A stretch of 46,107 nucleotides of DNA from Bacillota bacterium (GCA_023394045.1 JAEXBN010000017.1:1-46107); one strand, 5' to 3'. Positions 34,259-42,959 are shown, numbered from the stretch's first letter. Notes: generated from the letters alone by a model not told the origin. A program made the numbers and translations.

Positions 34259-35608
34259 ATGTTTATTGATACAGCGACAATTGAGGTGCATGCCGGGCAT
34301 GGCGGAGACGGTGCCATCGCATGGCGCCGGGAGAAGTATGTGCCGGATGGGGGTCCTGACGGCGGAGATGGAGGACATGGCGGATCGGTCATCCTGGTCG
34401 CCGATGAGGGGACACGGACGCTTCTCGATTTCAAATTTCATCCGATCTATAAAGCGGAATCCGGTGAACCGGGGCGGAAGAAAAAACAATATGGCCAGGC
34501 AGGAGAGGATCTGATTTTGCGCGTACCGGTGGGAACCATTGTGCGCGAGGCTTCCACTAAAGCGGCCATTGCGGATCTTCGTGAGCATGGACAATCTTTT
34601 GTGGTTGCAAAGGGAGGACGCGGTGGAAAAGGAAATGTGCATTTCAAAAGTTCCACTCGTCAGGCGCCTCGTTTTGCGAAGCCGGGCGGTTTAGGACAGT
34701 CCCTCAAGATTATTCTTGAAGTGAAGCTTCTTGCGGATGTGGGCTTGGTGGGTCTTCCCAACGTGGGCAAGAGTACCACGCTTTCGGTCTTAACCAATGC
34801 AAAGCCTAAAATCGCCAACTATCATTTTACGACGATTGATCCGAACTTAGGGGTGGTTGATCTGGGGGAGGGAGCCAGTTTTACCATTGCCGATATTCCA
34901 GGCTTGATTGAGGGGGCCAATGAGGGCGCTGGTTTGGGACATGAGTTCCTTCGCCATATTGAGCGAACACGCGTTCTGGCGCACGTGATCGATATGTCCG
35001 GAAGCGAGGGTCGAGACCCAGTGGAGGACTATGATCTCATCCAGGATGAACTGGCCGCCTACCATCAAGAGTTGCCTCAGCGCGTGCGGTTGATCCTCGC
35101 CAATAAGATGGATCTGCCGCATGCGGATGAGAATTTGCATCGCTTCATGAGCGCCTTACAACAGCGGGGGATTCCTTTGCGGATGATGGATGAGGCGGAC
35201 ATGGTCGAGGACAATCCGTGGCAGCCAGAAGATGCGGCTTCTCGCTTGCTCCTATTCCCGATGTCTGCGGCAACGACCGAAGGAATGTCCCGCCTTCGGT
35301 ATGTGCTCTGGGAACAGTTGAAAAAGATTGAGAAAACCAATCTAACCTTTGATGAAGAGATCGTTGACGTGAATCGCTTTTATCAGCGGGACACGTCCAT
35401 TACAGTGGAGCGCCGAGGGAAGACGATCTTTGTGACGGGAGAACCGGTGGCCAATCTGGCGAAGAAGCTGATTATCACGGATGGTGCCTCCGTCCAGTTC
35501 TTTGAACGCTCATTGGAACAGATGGGGGTGATGGAAGAGATCCGCGCGCTGTCTCCCACCGAAGAGGATTTAATTAATATCGAAGGATTTGAATTCGATT
35601 GGCTATAA
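34259..35608 (+). CDS. obgE: GTPase Obg
   Basis: This is a ribosome-associated GTPase involved in 50S maturation and stress control. The 449-residue protein has the glycine-rich Obg fold (about 1-158; GHGGDGAIAWRREKYVP and PDGGDGGHGG), the G domain with G1 GLPNVGKS (165-172), DIPGLIEGA and NKMD, and a C-terminal OCT domain (about 360-440) present in Gram-positive Obg. GGGAGG stands 6 bases before the ATG at 34259; an in-frame upstream ATG lies in the terminator and is not used. Confidence 0.96.
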   Translation: MFIDTATIEVHAGHGGDGAIAWRREKYVPDGGPDGGDGGHGGSVILVADEGTRTLLDFKFHPIYKAESGEPGRKKKQYGQAGEDLILRVPVGTIVREASTKAAIADLREHGQSFVVAKGGRGGKGNVHFKSSTRQAPRFAKPGGLGQSLKIILEVKLLADVGLVGLPNVGKSTTLSVLTNAKPKIANYHFTTIDPNLGVVDLGEGASFTIADIPGLIEGANEGAGLGHEFLRHIERTRVLAHVIDMSGSEGRDPVEDYDLIQDELAAYHQELPQRVRLILANKMDLPHADENLHRFMSALQQRGIPLRMMDEADMVEDNPWQPEDAASRLLLFPMSAATTEGMSRLRYVLWEQLKKIEKTNLTFDEEIVDVNRFYQRDTSITVERRGKTIFVTGEPVANLAKKLIITDGASVQFFERSLEQMGVMEEIRALSPTEEDLINIEGFEFDWL

Positions 35609-35650
35609 TCGTCAGTTCGCTGATCTGACGCAAAGGATGGGGATCTGACG

Positions 35651-35690
35651 CAAAAACCGCTCTGTCCGGATCGGGCAGAGCGGTTTTTTG
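35651..35690. terminator. Bidirectional terminator between obgE and guaB
   Basis: CAAAAACCGCTCTG (35651-35664) pairs with CAGAGCGGTTTTTTG (35676-35690). A- and T-runs on both sides let it end transcription from both strands. A 13-base direct repeat (GATCTGACGCAAA, at 35622 and 35643) lies just before it. Confidence 0.9.
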
Positions 35691-35708
35691 TATCCATAAA
35701 AGGGGAGA

Positions 35709-37214
35709 TTAAATGTTTTGCGTCCGGTTGGTTTTCAGATAGACATCATGAGCGCCGCCTTCCACGATGGAGGTTGAAGAAACGAGTGTCAGCTTCGCTT
35801 TTTCATGCAATTCAGCGATGGAAAGTGCTCCGCAATTGCACATGGTGGATTTTACTTTATGGAGAGATTGGCGGACATTATCTTTCAAGCTTCCAGCGTA
35901 AGGGACATAGGAATCGACGCCCTCTTCAAATTGAAGCTTCGCCTCGCCGCCTAGATCATAGCGTTGCCAGTTTCTTGCTCGGGCAGAGCCTTCGCCCCAA
36001 TATTCCTTCATGGTGGTGCCGTTCACGGTGACTTTGGCTGTCGGGGATTCATCAAAACGCGCAAAATAGCGGCCTAACATGACAAAGTCAGCGCCCATCG
36101 CCAGAGCCAGCGTGATATGGTAATCGTAAACGATGCCGCCATCCGAGCAGATGGGGACATAAATTCCGGTTTCTTTGAAGTATTGGTCGCGCTCTTTAGC
36201 GACATCAATGACGGCGGTTGCCTGTCCGCGACCAATGCCCTTGGTTTCGCGAGTGATACAGATGGATCCGCCGCCGATTCCAATTTTGACGAAATCAGCG
36301 CCGCAGTCCGCAAGAAAGCGGAATCCTTCGCCATCCACGACATTTCCGGCCCCGATTTTGACCTGATCGCCATAGTGTTCACGAACCCATTCGATGGTGC
36401 GCTTTTGCCATTCGCTGAAGCCTTCGCTGGAGTCAATGCATAAAACATCCACTCCGGCATCCACCAATAGAGGAACGCGTGTTTCATAATCGCGCGTATT
36501 GATTCCCGCTCCGACCATCAAGCGTTTCTTTTCATCCAGAAGCTCCATGGGGTTCTCTTTGTGGCTATCGTAATCCTTGCGGAAAACAAAATACAGAAGC
36601 CGCTGATGATCGTCAATAATTGGTAAAGCGTTCAGCTTTTTGTCCCAGATGATGTCGTTGGCTTCCTTTAATGTGGTGCCCTCTTTTCCATAGATGAGCT
36701 GATCGAACGGCGTCATGAATTCGCTGACCTTAGTGGAGGGATCCATGCGGCTGACGCGGTAATCGCGGCTGGCGACAATGCCGACCAACTTGCCGTGTTG
36801 TGTTCCATCCTCGGTCACCGCCATCGTGGCATGGCCGCTGGATGCTTTCAGAGCCAGCACATCGGCCAATGTCTGATCCGGAGAAATATTGGCATCGCTA
36901 GGAACAAATCCGGCTTTGTAGCTTTTGACGTTGCGTACCATCTCCGCTTGTTTTTCAGGCGTTTGGGATCCATAAATAAAAGAAAGTCCGCCTTCGCGCG
37001 CCAAGGCAATCGCCAGTTTATCGTTCGAGACCGATTGCATGACGGCGGAGATCATGGGAGTGTTCAGTGATAGTTTGGGCTTTTCTCCTTTTTTATATCG
37101 GACGAGCGGGGTCGTCAGATTGACGTGATCGACCGTGCATTCGCTTGAGGAATAGCCGGGAATCAAAAGATATTCGCTGAATGTGCGGGAAGGTTCATCA
37201 AGATAAGTCGCCAT
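35709..37214 (-). CDS. guaB: IMP dehydrogenase
   Basis: This enzyme oxidises IMP to XMP, the committed step of GMP synthesis. The 501-residue protein has the catalytic barrel interrupted by two CBS domains (about 100-220). The active-site cysteine is in GIGGGSICITRE (C319), and the flap has YWGEGSARARNWQRY. The ATG at 37214 is chosen because AGAAGGAGG stands just upstream; an in-frame ATG 33 bases earlier would overlap that site. It lies alone on the reverse strand with its own promoter. Confidence 0.95.
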   Translation of the reverse strand: MATYLDEPSRTFSEYLLIPGYSSSECTVDHVNLTTPLVRYKKGEKPKLSLNTPMISAVMQSVSNDKLAIALAREGGLSFIYGSQTPEKQAEMVRNVKSYKAGFVPSDANISPDQTLADVLALKASSGHATMAVTEDGTQHGKLVGIVASRDYRVSRMDPSTKVSEFMTPFDQLIYGKEGTTLKEANDIIWDKKLNALPIIDDHQRLLYFVFRKDYDSHKENPMELLDEKKRLMVGAGINTRDYETRVPLLVDAGVDVLCIDSSEGFSEWQKRTIEWVREHYGDQVKIGAGNVVDGEGFRFLADCGADFVKIGIGGGSICITRETKGIGRGQATAVIDVAKERDQYFKETGIYVPICSDGGIVYDYHITLALAMGADFVMLGRYFARFDESPTAKVTVNGTTMKEYWGEGSARARNWQRYDLGGEAKLQFEEGVDSYVPYAGSLKDNVRQSLHKVKSTMCNCGALSIAELHEKAKLTLVSSTSIVEGGAHDVYLKTNRTQNI

Positions 37215-37263
37215 TTTTCCTCCTTCTGGGTTCATTTTTTTCTTCAAATGGAGCGTTTGAACG

Positions 37264-37291
37264 ATTATAGCGCTTTTTGTTCACTTTCCAA
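37264..37291 (-). promoter_or_regulatory. Promoter for guaB
   Basis: On the reverse strand TTGGAA (37291-37286) and TATAAT (37269-37264) are 16 bases apart, giving a leader of about 40 bases. The leader is too short for a purine riboswitch and none is seen. Confidence 0.75.
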
Positions 37292-37402
37292 AATAATCGT
37301 GTGATTTCCTTTATTTGGATGGTAAAATTTTATCACGGACTCCTATCAATTTTGTGTGGATCCGATTGAGACAAGGGGGCATCGGATGTCAGGGAGGCGG
37401 AG

Positions 37403-38422
37403 ATGAACGTTTGTGTTTTAGGGTCGGGGACATGGGGAACCGCGTTGGCGCGCCGCTGCCTTTTGAATGGGCATCGGGTCATCCTATGGGCTTCCTCGCA
37501 AGAGAAGGCCGCTCGGCTGGCGGAGACGCATGTGCATCCGAATCTTCCAGGCATGCAGCTTCCGGAAACCCTGAGAATCACGGGGTCTCTGGAAGAGGCA
37601 ACGAAGGAAGCCGATTTGGTAATTTTTGCCGTTGCCTCGGTTTATGTACGCCAAACAGCGGAACGTGTGGCACCCTTGCTTCCGAAATCCTGTCTTCTCG
37701 TGGATGCAGCGAAAGGCATTGAGCCGCATACTTTGCTGACGATGACCGGGGTGATCAAAGAGACCTTTGAGCGCATCCGTCCTGAAATTCCGTGGTCTTT
37801 TGCGGCGATCTCCGGTCCGACGCATGCGGAGGAAGTCGCCCTCGACTTGCCCTCTGCGATCGTCTCCGCCAGTGAAGATGATGAAGCGGCCAGGGCTGTT
37901 CAGAATCTTTTGATGCATCCGGTTTTTCGCGTTTATACCAATCGTGATCTGCTCGGGGTTGAGCTGTGCGGGGCGCTGAAAAATGTGATTGCGCTTGCCG
38001 CTGGAATTTCCGATGGGCTTCAATTTGGAGATAATGCGAAGGCGGCGCTGCTGACGAGGGGAATGGCAGAGATGACGCGGCTCGGCATGACCATGGGATG
38101 TCAGATGGAAACCTTCATGGGGCTGGCGGGCTATGGCGATATGATCGTTACGGCGACCTCTTCTCATAGCCGCAACCACAAGGCGGGGATGCTTCTTGGA
38201 CAGGGATATTCACGGGATGAGGCGGTTCGCCGTGTGGGTCAGGTCGTTGAGGGAATGAATACTCTCCCGGCGGCGTTGGAGCTGTCTGAGAAATATCAGG
38301 TCGAACTGCCGATTGCCGAGGCAGTGGACCGCATTTTGCGTGGTGCGCCCGTGCGCGATACCGTATTAGAGCTGATGATGCGGGAGAAAAAAGCAGAGCA
38401 TTTTCCTTCGATTCGTTCGTAG
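37403..38422 (+). CDS. gpsA: Glycerol-3-phosphate dehydrogenase [NAD(P)+]
   Basis: GpsA reduces dihydroxyacetone phosphate to sn-glycerol-3-phosphate for phospholipid synthesis. The 339-residue protein has the N-terminal Rossmann motif LGSGTWGTAL (6-15), the substrate segment SGPTHAEEV, ELCGALKNVIALAAGI with the catalytic lysine, and GYGDMIVTATSSHSRN. GGAGGCGGAG precedes the ATG. A TAAAAT at 37323-37328 is a possible -10 with a weak -35, so guaB and gpsA are divergently transcribed from this short gap. Confidence 0.95.
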   Translation: MNVCVLGSGTWGTALARRCLLNGHRVILWASSQEKAARLAETHVHPNLPGMQLPETLRITGSLEEATKEADLVIFAVASVYVRQTAERVAPLLPKSCLLVDAAKGIEPHTLLTMTGVIKETFERIRPEIPWSFAAISGPTHAEEVALDLPSAIVSASEDDEAARAVQNLLMHPVFRVYTNRDLLGVELCGALKNVIALAAGISDGLQFGDNAKAALLTRGMAEMTRLGMTMGCQMETFMGLAGYGDMIVTATSSHSRNHKAGMLLGQGYSRDEAVRRVGQVVEGMNTLPAALELSEKYQVELPIAEAVDRILRGAPVRDTVLELMMREKKAEHFPSIRS

Positions 38423-38462
38423 GGGCTCTTTTGTCTTTCCGGATCACTTGTTGGAATAATTT

Positions 38463-38492
38463 TTGAAGATCGGGTCTCAACTGAGGTACAAT
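38463..38492 (+). promoter_or_regulatory. Candidate promoter for the LCP gene
   Basis: TTGAAG (38463-38468) and TACAAT (38487-38492) are 18 bases apart. Downstream a hairpin can form from TGGAAAAC (38492-38499) and GTTTTCCA (38517-38524), and a second TACAAT box lies at 38540-38545. Confidence 0.45.
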
Positions 38493-38584
38493 GGAAAACG
38501 GCAAATTTATCACTATGTTTTCCATGACTTAAAGAATAGTACAATGTGAAAGCTCAGAATGGATAGTAGGGAGTCTTGGAGCGA

Positions 38585-40036
38585 ATGAATAAAAGACATC
38601 AATCCGCCCAGAGCAAAGCGGGCGTTGAGCATGTAAAAAATATCGTGATCTTTATCGGCTTTGTGGTGCTTCTGTTTTTTGGAGCCGTTCTATTTTTAAA
38701 CAATTTTCTTCCATTAAAGGAGAGATTACTTTTAATCAGCATGCTTTTTGTCTTGGATCTTTTACTCGCGATCGGGATCAAAGGGCTGCGCGGCACCGGA
38801 GCAGGGCTTGTGCTTTTACTTTTTTTGCTTGTGACGGGGGTTCAGGGCTTTGCGGGATACGTGGTGTGGTCTTCTATGGCGACGCTGGATCAGGTCAGTT
38901 CTGAGGACGATCCTTCGGCAGAGCAATGGAATGCTTCGGAGGCGACGACTCCCTTTCATCTCTTTTTGAGCGGAAAAGATACGGATGGATCGATCGATCC
39001 CAACTCGAGAAGCGACGTCAATATGATTTTGACGGTCAATCCGGCGACCCACACGATGAATGTGACGACGATTCCGCGCGATGCTTACATGCGCATTCAA
39101 GGAGAGGGAGAGAACGAGTACGATAAGCTGACGCACGCGGGACTGAATGGGGTCAAGAGTTCGGTTCAGACGCTGGAAAAGTTTTTCGGAATCAAGATCC
39201 CTTATTACGTTGTGGTCAATTTCGATTCGGTGATCGACATTGTCAATTTATTAGGCGGCGTGGACGTGGATAATCCAGAGGACTTTGTTTCGCTGGACGA
39301 TCATTTTGTGAAGGGGCGCATTCATTTGAATGGAGACCAGGCGCTCAATTTTGCTCGGGCGCGCTATGGGCTGAAAGATGGAGAAATGGGACGCGGACGG
39401 AATCATGTGCGCTTGTTGGAAGCCATGATTCGAAAGGCGATCAGCCCGGCGATCATCACACAATATTCATCGATTTTGAACGTGGTGGGAAATAAGATGG
39501 TCACCAACATGTCCCGGGAAAAAATCGTGGATCTCGTGAACTATCAAATTTCCAATAACGAACCATGGAAAATGGAATCTGCCCAATTGCAAGGATTTCA
39601 GACGATCGGTCTTCCTTCTTACCGCATTCCGGACGTGGATCTGTACATGATGCTTCCTAGCCAGGAAAGCAAGCGGGATATTCTTGCTCAAATGAATGCC
39701 GTGATGGAGGGAAAGACGGTCACCTCCTTGTCGAAATCCTCCTATGAGCTTCATCATGAAGACTGGGCGGATCTTCCTATTGATAATATTTATGATTATC
39801 TTCAGGAGAATTATACGGCAACGCCAGAAAATGAGGCGAGCTATGATGTGGAAGTGGATCAGCAGGGCAGTATTGAGACTCCGTCCTATTCTTCAGAAGA
39901 AGATCATCATGCGCCCACCCAGAATACGAGCGATGCGAGCACGGAACCGCACGAACCTTCAGCCGACGAACCGGGGCAAGATCAGACGGAAAATACGGCT
40001 CCGGTTGAGGTGGAAGAGGAAAATGGCAGCGAATGA
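38585..40036 (+). CDS. LytR-CpsA-Psr (LCP) family cell-wall protein
   Basis: LCP proteins attach anionic glycopolymers to peptidoglycan at the outer face of the membrane. The N-terminus has three hydrophobic helices (about 18-105), then the LCP domain (about 125-310) with RSDVNMILTVNPATHTMNVTTIPRD, the lipid-phosphate-binding arginines, and ARARYGLKDGEMGRGRNHVRLLEA. The last 80 residues are acidic and low in complexity (Glu, Asp, Ser, Thr, Pro) and are probably disordered. I chose the ATG at 38585 (483 residues), 11 bases after AGGGAG; a TTG at 38576 is too close to that site. Family clear, exact polymer unknown. Confidence 0.9.
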   Translation: MNKRHQSAQSKAGVEHVKNIVIFIGFVVLLFFGAVLFLNNFLPLKERLLLISMLFVLDLLLAIGIKGLRGTGAGLVLLLFLLVTGVQGFAGYVVWSSMATLDQVSSEDDPSAEQWNASEATTPFHLFLSGKDTDGSIDPNSRSDVNMILTVNPATHTMNVTTIPRDAYMRIQGEGENEYDKLTHAGLNGVKSSVQTLEKFFGIKIPYYVVVNFDSVIDIVNLLGGVDVDNPEDFVSLDDHFVKGRIHLNGDQALNFARARYGLKDGEMGRGRNHVRLLEAMIRKAISPAIITQYSSILNVVGNKMVTNMSREKIVDLVNYQISNNEPWKMESAQLQGFQTIGLPSYRIPDVDLYMMLPSQESKRDILAQMNAVMEGKTVTSLSKSSYELHHEDWADLPIDNIYDYLQENYTATPENEASYDVEVDQQGSIETPSYSSEEDHHAPTQNTSDASTEPHEPSADEPGQDQTENTAPVEVEEENGSE

Positions 40037-40055
40037 TGGTGAAATCCTCGACTGG

Positions 40056-40084
40056 TTGAGCCTTATCAGAAACGATGTTATACT
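40056..40084 (+). promoter_or_regulatory. Promoter for tmRNA
   Basis: TTGAGC (40056-40061) and TATACT (40079-40084) are 17 bases apart. The mature RNA would begin 11 bases after the -10 box. Confidence 0.75.
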
Positions 40085-40094
40085 GAACCAACAC

Positions 40095-40437
40095 GGGGAT
40101 GTCCGGTTTCGACAGGGAAACGGAAAAACCAGAAGCGAGCCGTCAGGCAGGTGACGTTAAACAGGCAAAAACAATAACTGCTAACGATAACGAATTAGCA
40201 TACGCAGCCTAATCTAGGTCGCCGACCCTCTCTCTGGACCCGTAACAGAGGGACTGGTCTCAACGATGTCGGGAAACTTCCTGCGTTAAGCTTTGCCCGC
40301 AGGTTGGATTGATGAAGCTACCGCGATGCTGTGTTTGTCTGTTCCAAGGCAGAGCGGGAACTCATTCAAACAGAATACGCTCGTAGAAACTGATTCGGAA
40401 GTTTTTTTGGACGAGGGTTCGATTCCCTCCATCTCCA
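40095..40437 (+). ncRNA. ssrA: Transfer-messenger RNA (tmRNA)
   Basis: tmRNA rescues stalled ribosomes and tags the unfinished protein. The 5' end GGGGATG (40095-40101) pairs with CATCTCC (40430-40436), and A40437 is the discriminator. The tRNA-like half is recognised by GGTTTCGACAGG near the start and by the T-arm GAGGGTTCGATTCCCTC near the end. CCA is not encoded. The tag frame runs from GCA at 40165 to TAA at 40210-40212 and reads AKTITANDNELAYAA if the first GCA is the resume codon. Pseudoknot-forming GC-rich segments lie between 40215 and 40370. It is a one-piece tmRNA, about 343 bases. Confidence 0.95.
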
Positions 40438-40456
40438 TCCATAGAAACTCAAATAG

Positions 40457-40510
40457 CCTCAATACGGTGCAAATGGCGTCAAATAGCCATTTCAAGTATT
40501 GAGGTTTTTT
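40457..40510 (+). terminator. Intrinsic terminator after tmRNA
   Basis: CCTCAATAC (40457-40465) pairs with GTATTGAGG (40496-40504) and a T6 tail follows. Inside, AAATGGC (40471-40477) pairs with GCCATTT (40486-40492), giving a two-part stem. Confidence 0.9.
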
Positions 40511-40686
40511 GATAAAAGCGCAATAAGGGTCAATATTCTCCCAAAAAGTTAGTCAGCAAGTCACCAAAAAGCCGTCCCGGAACGCCATGAAAAAGGTGAA
40601 GCATACTGCGACGCCCCCCCCATGGGGCGGAAGAGTCGACTTTAATGGGCGCATCAATTTTTACTGGGCAAATGGTTCAACCCAAT

Positions 40687-41020
40687 TGTCTATTTTATAG
40701 GCAGCAGTTTACAGTTTAGGATAGGGCATGTAGGCAATGCACGTCCAATGGGCGGGTGCCTACACGACGTTGGCAAGCGATAAAATCGAGCCTCTGCCTA
40801 CGCAAAACCGTAGGCAGAGCAACAATAACTCTTTGTTGCCTACGGTTTTGTAGGCATAGACATAGTGGGATGATTTTGCCTACGGATTGTCGTAGGTTTA
40901 TGCTCATCATTGGACGTGAACCTACAAAAAACGTGGGCGAATTGATAGAAAGAGGATGCGCCTACGGGGGCGTAGGCAACTGATATTTTCAATCGGTTTG
41001 CCCACAGAAATCTTTGCCCA
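40687..41020. repeat. Array of regularly spaced palindromic units (GTAGGCA/TGCCTAC)
   Basis: Seven consecutive units of 33-34 bases, each starting GTAGGCA-like and ending TGCCTAC-like, lie at 40730-40763, 40769-40801, 40810-40843, 40850-40883, 40892-40925, 40933-40965 and 40972-41005. Linkers are 5-8 bases, so the period is about 41. Read the other way, TGCCTACG-linker-CGTAGGCA makes hairpins with 6-11 base-pair stems. Interiors differ, except that CACGTCCAATG in the first unit recurs inverted in the fifth. A degenerate palindrome (40687-40703) and two TTTGCCCA copies (40997 and 41013) flank it. I see no convincing coding sequence in 40511-41221 apart from one doubtful short frame (40587-40700). 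Function unknown. Confidence 0.85.
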
Positions 41021-41055
41021 TGGAAAAATTCATCGGAAAGTGTGTAGCATGTGTT

Positions 41056-41084
41056 TTGACAGCTGAGATTCGATCTGATAGAAA
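41056..41084 (+). promoter_or_regulatory. Candidate promoter for the surface protein
   Basis: TTGACA (41056-41061) is a perfect -35; 17 bases on is TAGAAA (41079-41084), a fair -10. It would give a leader of about 130 bases and starts only 36 bases after the last repeat-like element of the palindrome array. A second TATAGT box is at 41116. Confidence 0.5.
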
Positions 41085-41221
41085 CGCCGCAGGACGCTAT
41101 CCAACAGAGAAAGAGTATAGTAAAATATGAACAACTTCTATGCCTAAGAAGTGTTGATCAGAACGATGCATCACGGTAACGAAGATAAAAAACAAATTTT
41201 GATGAAGAGGAGCGTGATGAA

Positions 41222-42892
41222 ATGCAAAAGAAGAGGATAGGCAAGGTCGTATTCGCCCTGCTGTTGGCGTTCTGCTTAGTGCAGAATGTTGGCGTATCTG
41301 CCGATGAGGCCGAGGCGCCAGCTCCGGCAGAAAACGCGGAGACCACGAAGCAGAACATTATTGTGCAGATCGGCGATCCTAAGGAAGGAACGGAAACGAG
41401 TTTTGCGACCGTGCAAAACCTGCCCAAAGGGGTGGATGCCATCTTAACCATCACCAAAGAAGGTGGAGATGGAAAGCCCATGGTGCTGATTTCGGATGGC
41501 GGGAACTTTACCGATCTTTCGGAAATTCTTGGTACGGATCAGATCTCAGCTGTAAAATTCGAAGGCAACGCGAGCTATAACGTGAAGGTTTCTTTCAAGT
41601 ATGCTGGGCAGAGCTCGGATCTCATGAAAGAGAAGATGGACGGAGTAAAACTGGTGCTCAACGGGGACGAGCAGACGATTGATGTCAACGGGATCGATGG
41701 AACCGTGGCAACAACGGTCAGCAAGGTGGCAACGCCGTCGCCGGAAGAGCCAGCTCCAGAAGAGCCAGCGCCAGAAGAACCAACGCCGGGAGAACCGGCG
41801 CCAGAGCCGGCGAAGCAGAACCTCGTGATGAAAATCGGAATTCCCGAGGAAGGCACAGACACGAGTTTTGTGACGGTGCAGAATTTGCCCAAAGGGGTGA
41901 GCGCAGTACTGACAATTAAGAAGGACGGCAGTGATGCAAAACCGATGGCGCTCATCTCCGATGGAGAAAATTTCACGGATCTTTCTATCAAAGAAGGCAC
42001 AGAAAGGCTTTCCGCTGTAAGCTTTGAAGGCGGGGCAAAGTACATCATTCAGGTTTCTTTTCTCTATGGAGGAGGAAATCCGGATCTTTTGAAACAAAAG
42101 CTGAACGGCGTGGCGCTGGATCTGAATGATGCAGAGTATGAAATTAAGATCGTCAATGACTACCTCGCAATGGTAGAACAGGGGTTCCATACGGTCGCGA
42201 ACGAGTCGCTGGAAACTCTGCAGAAAAATAAGGCGAAAGCGGAAGTTGCAAAAGCCGCGGAAGAAAAACGGGCGGAAATCGAGAAGTCGGATCTGACGGA
42301 AGAAGAAAAACGGGAAAAATCCGAAGCGGTACAACAAGCGCTCGACACCGCGACAAAGGCGATTGAAGCGGCGGATACGCAAGAGAAAGTAGAAGAGGCG
42401 CTGCAGGCGGGATTGCAGGCCATCCAGAAGATCGAATTGAAGTCGGCTCCGAAACCGGAAGATCCAAAGCCGGAAGATCCGAAACCGGGAGACAAGAAGG
42501 AAGATCCGAAAACACCAAATCCGGCGGACAAGAAGGATTCGACAACGACGGCGGATTCCCAAAAAGACGACGCAACAACGAAAACGGAGCCCGCAAACAA
42601 TGCGGATGCGCAGAAGGACGATACGACGAAAACGGAGCCTGCAGCACCGACAAATGATGCAGATTCCAAGAAGGACGACACGACGACGAAAACGGAACCC
42701 GTAAAGAATCCGGATTCCAAAAAGAACGATGCGACAAAGAAAACGGACGCGCCGAAGAAAGCGGACGCAAAGAAAGCCAATGTCGCTCCGAAGACGGGCG
42801 ATGATCGATCCATCCTGCTCTATGGTGTGTTGGCAGCTGCTGCGGTCGTTGCCTTTGCGATTGTCGCACGGGAAAAGAAGTTTTTGAAGTAA
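41222..42892 (+). CDS. Cell-wall-anchored surface protein with duplicated N-terminal domain
   Basis: This is a 556-residue secreted protein of unknown function. A signal peptide (about 1-27) is followed by two copies of a domain of about 110 residues (43-154 and 198-308), each beginning KQN and containing TVQNLPKGV, KPMxLISDG and NFTDLS. A Pro/Glu repeat (EEPAPEEPAPEEPTP) joins them. A helical, charged region follows (about 320-410), then Lys/Asp/Thr/Pro repeats, and the end is VAPKTGDD, a hydrophobic helix and a basic tail, a variant LPXTG sortase signal. GAGGAG lies upstream of the ATG. It is likely displayed on the cell surface; a ligand cannot be named. Confidence 0.88.
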   Translation: MQKKRIGKVVFALLLAFCLVQNVGVSADEAEAPAPAENAETTKQNIIVQIGDPKEGTETSFATVQNLPKGVDAILTITKEGGDGKPMVLISDGGNFTDLSEILGTDQISAVKFEGNASYNVKVSFKYAGQSSDLMKEKMDGVKLVLNGDEQTIDVNGIDGTVATTVSKVATPSPEEPAPEEPAPEEPTPGEPAPEPAKQNLVMKIGIPEEGTDTSFVTVQNLPKGVSAVLTIKKDGSDAKPMALISDGENFTDLSIKEGTERLSAVSFEGGAKYIIQVSFLYGGGNPDLLKQKLNGVALDLNDAEYEIKIVNDYLAMVEQGFHTVANESLETLQKNKAKAEVAKAAEEKRAEIEKSDLTEEEKREKSEAVQQALDTATKAIEAADTQEKVEEALQAGLQAIQKIELKSAPKPEDPKPEDPKPGDKKEDPKTPNPADKKDSTTTADSQKDDATTKTEPANNADAQKDDTTKTEPAAPTNDADSKKDDTTTKTEPVKNPDSKKNDATKKTDAPKKADAKKANVAPKTGDDRSILLYGVLAAAAVVAFAIVAREKKFLK

Positions 42893-42959
42893 TCTTCTGG
42901 AATAGGAGAAGGAAATCTTTCCAAACCAGAGTGACGGATGATCCCTATGTGGTGAGGAA

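Noticed and set aside
37215..37320. Purine riboswitch upstream of guaB
   Set aside because: The leader from the predicted promoter is only about 40 bases and lacks the three-way junction.
40756..40983. 75-codon forward frame inside the palindrome array
   Set aside because: No ribosome-binding site, odd composition, and its sequence is set by the GTAGGCA/TGCCTAC arms.
40687..41020. CRISPR array
   Set aside because: The repeated parts are short, variable inverted arms rather than identical direct repeats of 24-40 bases, interiors are about 20 bases, and no cas gene is present.
40430..41221. Genomic island inserted at the 3' end of tmRNA
   Set aside because: tmRNA is a common integration site, but no integrase and no second copy of the tmRNA 3' end was seen here.
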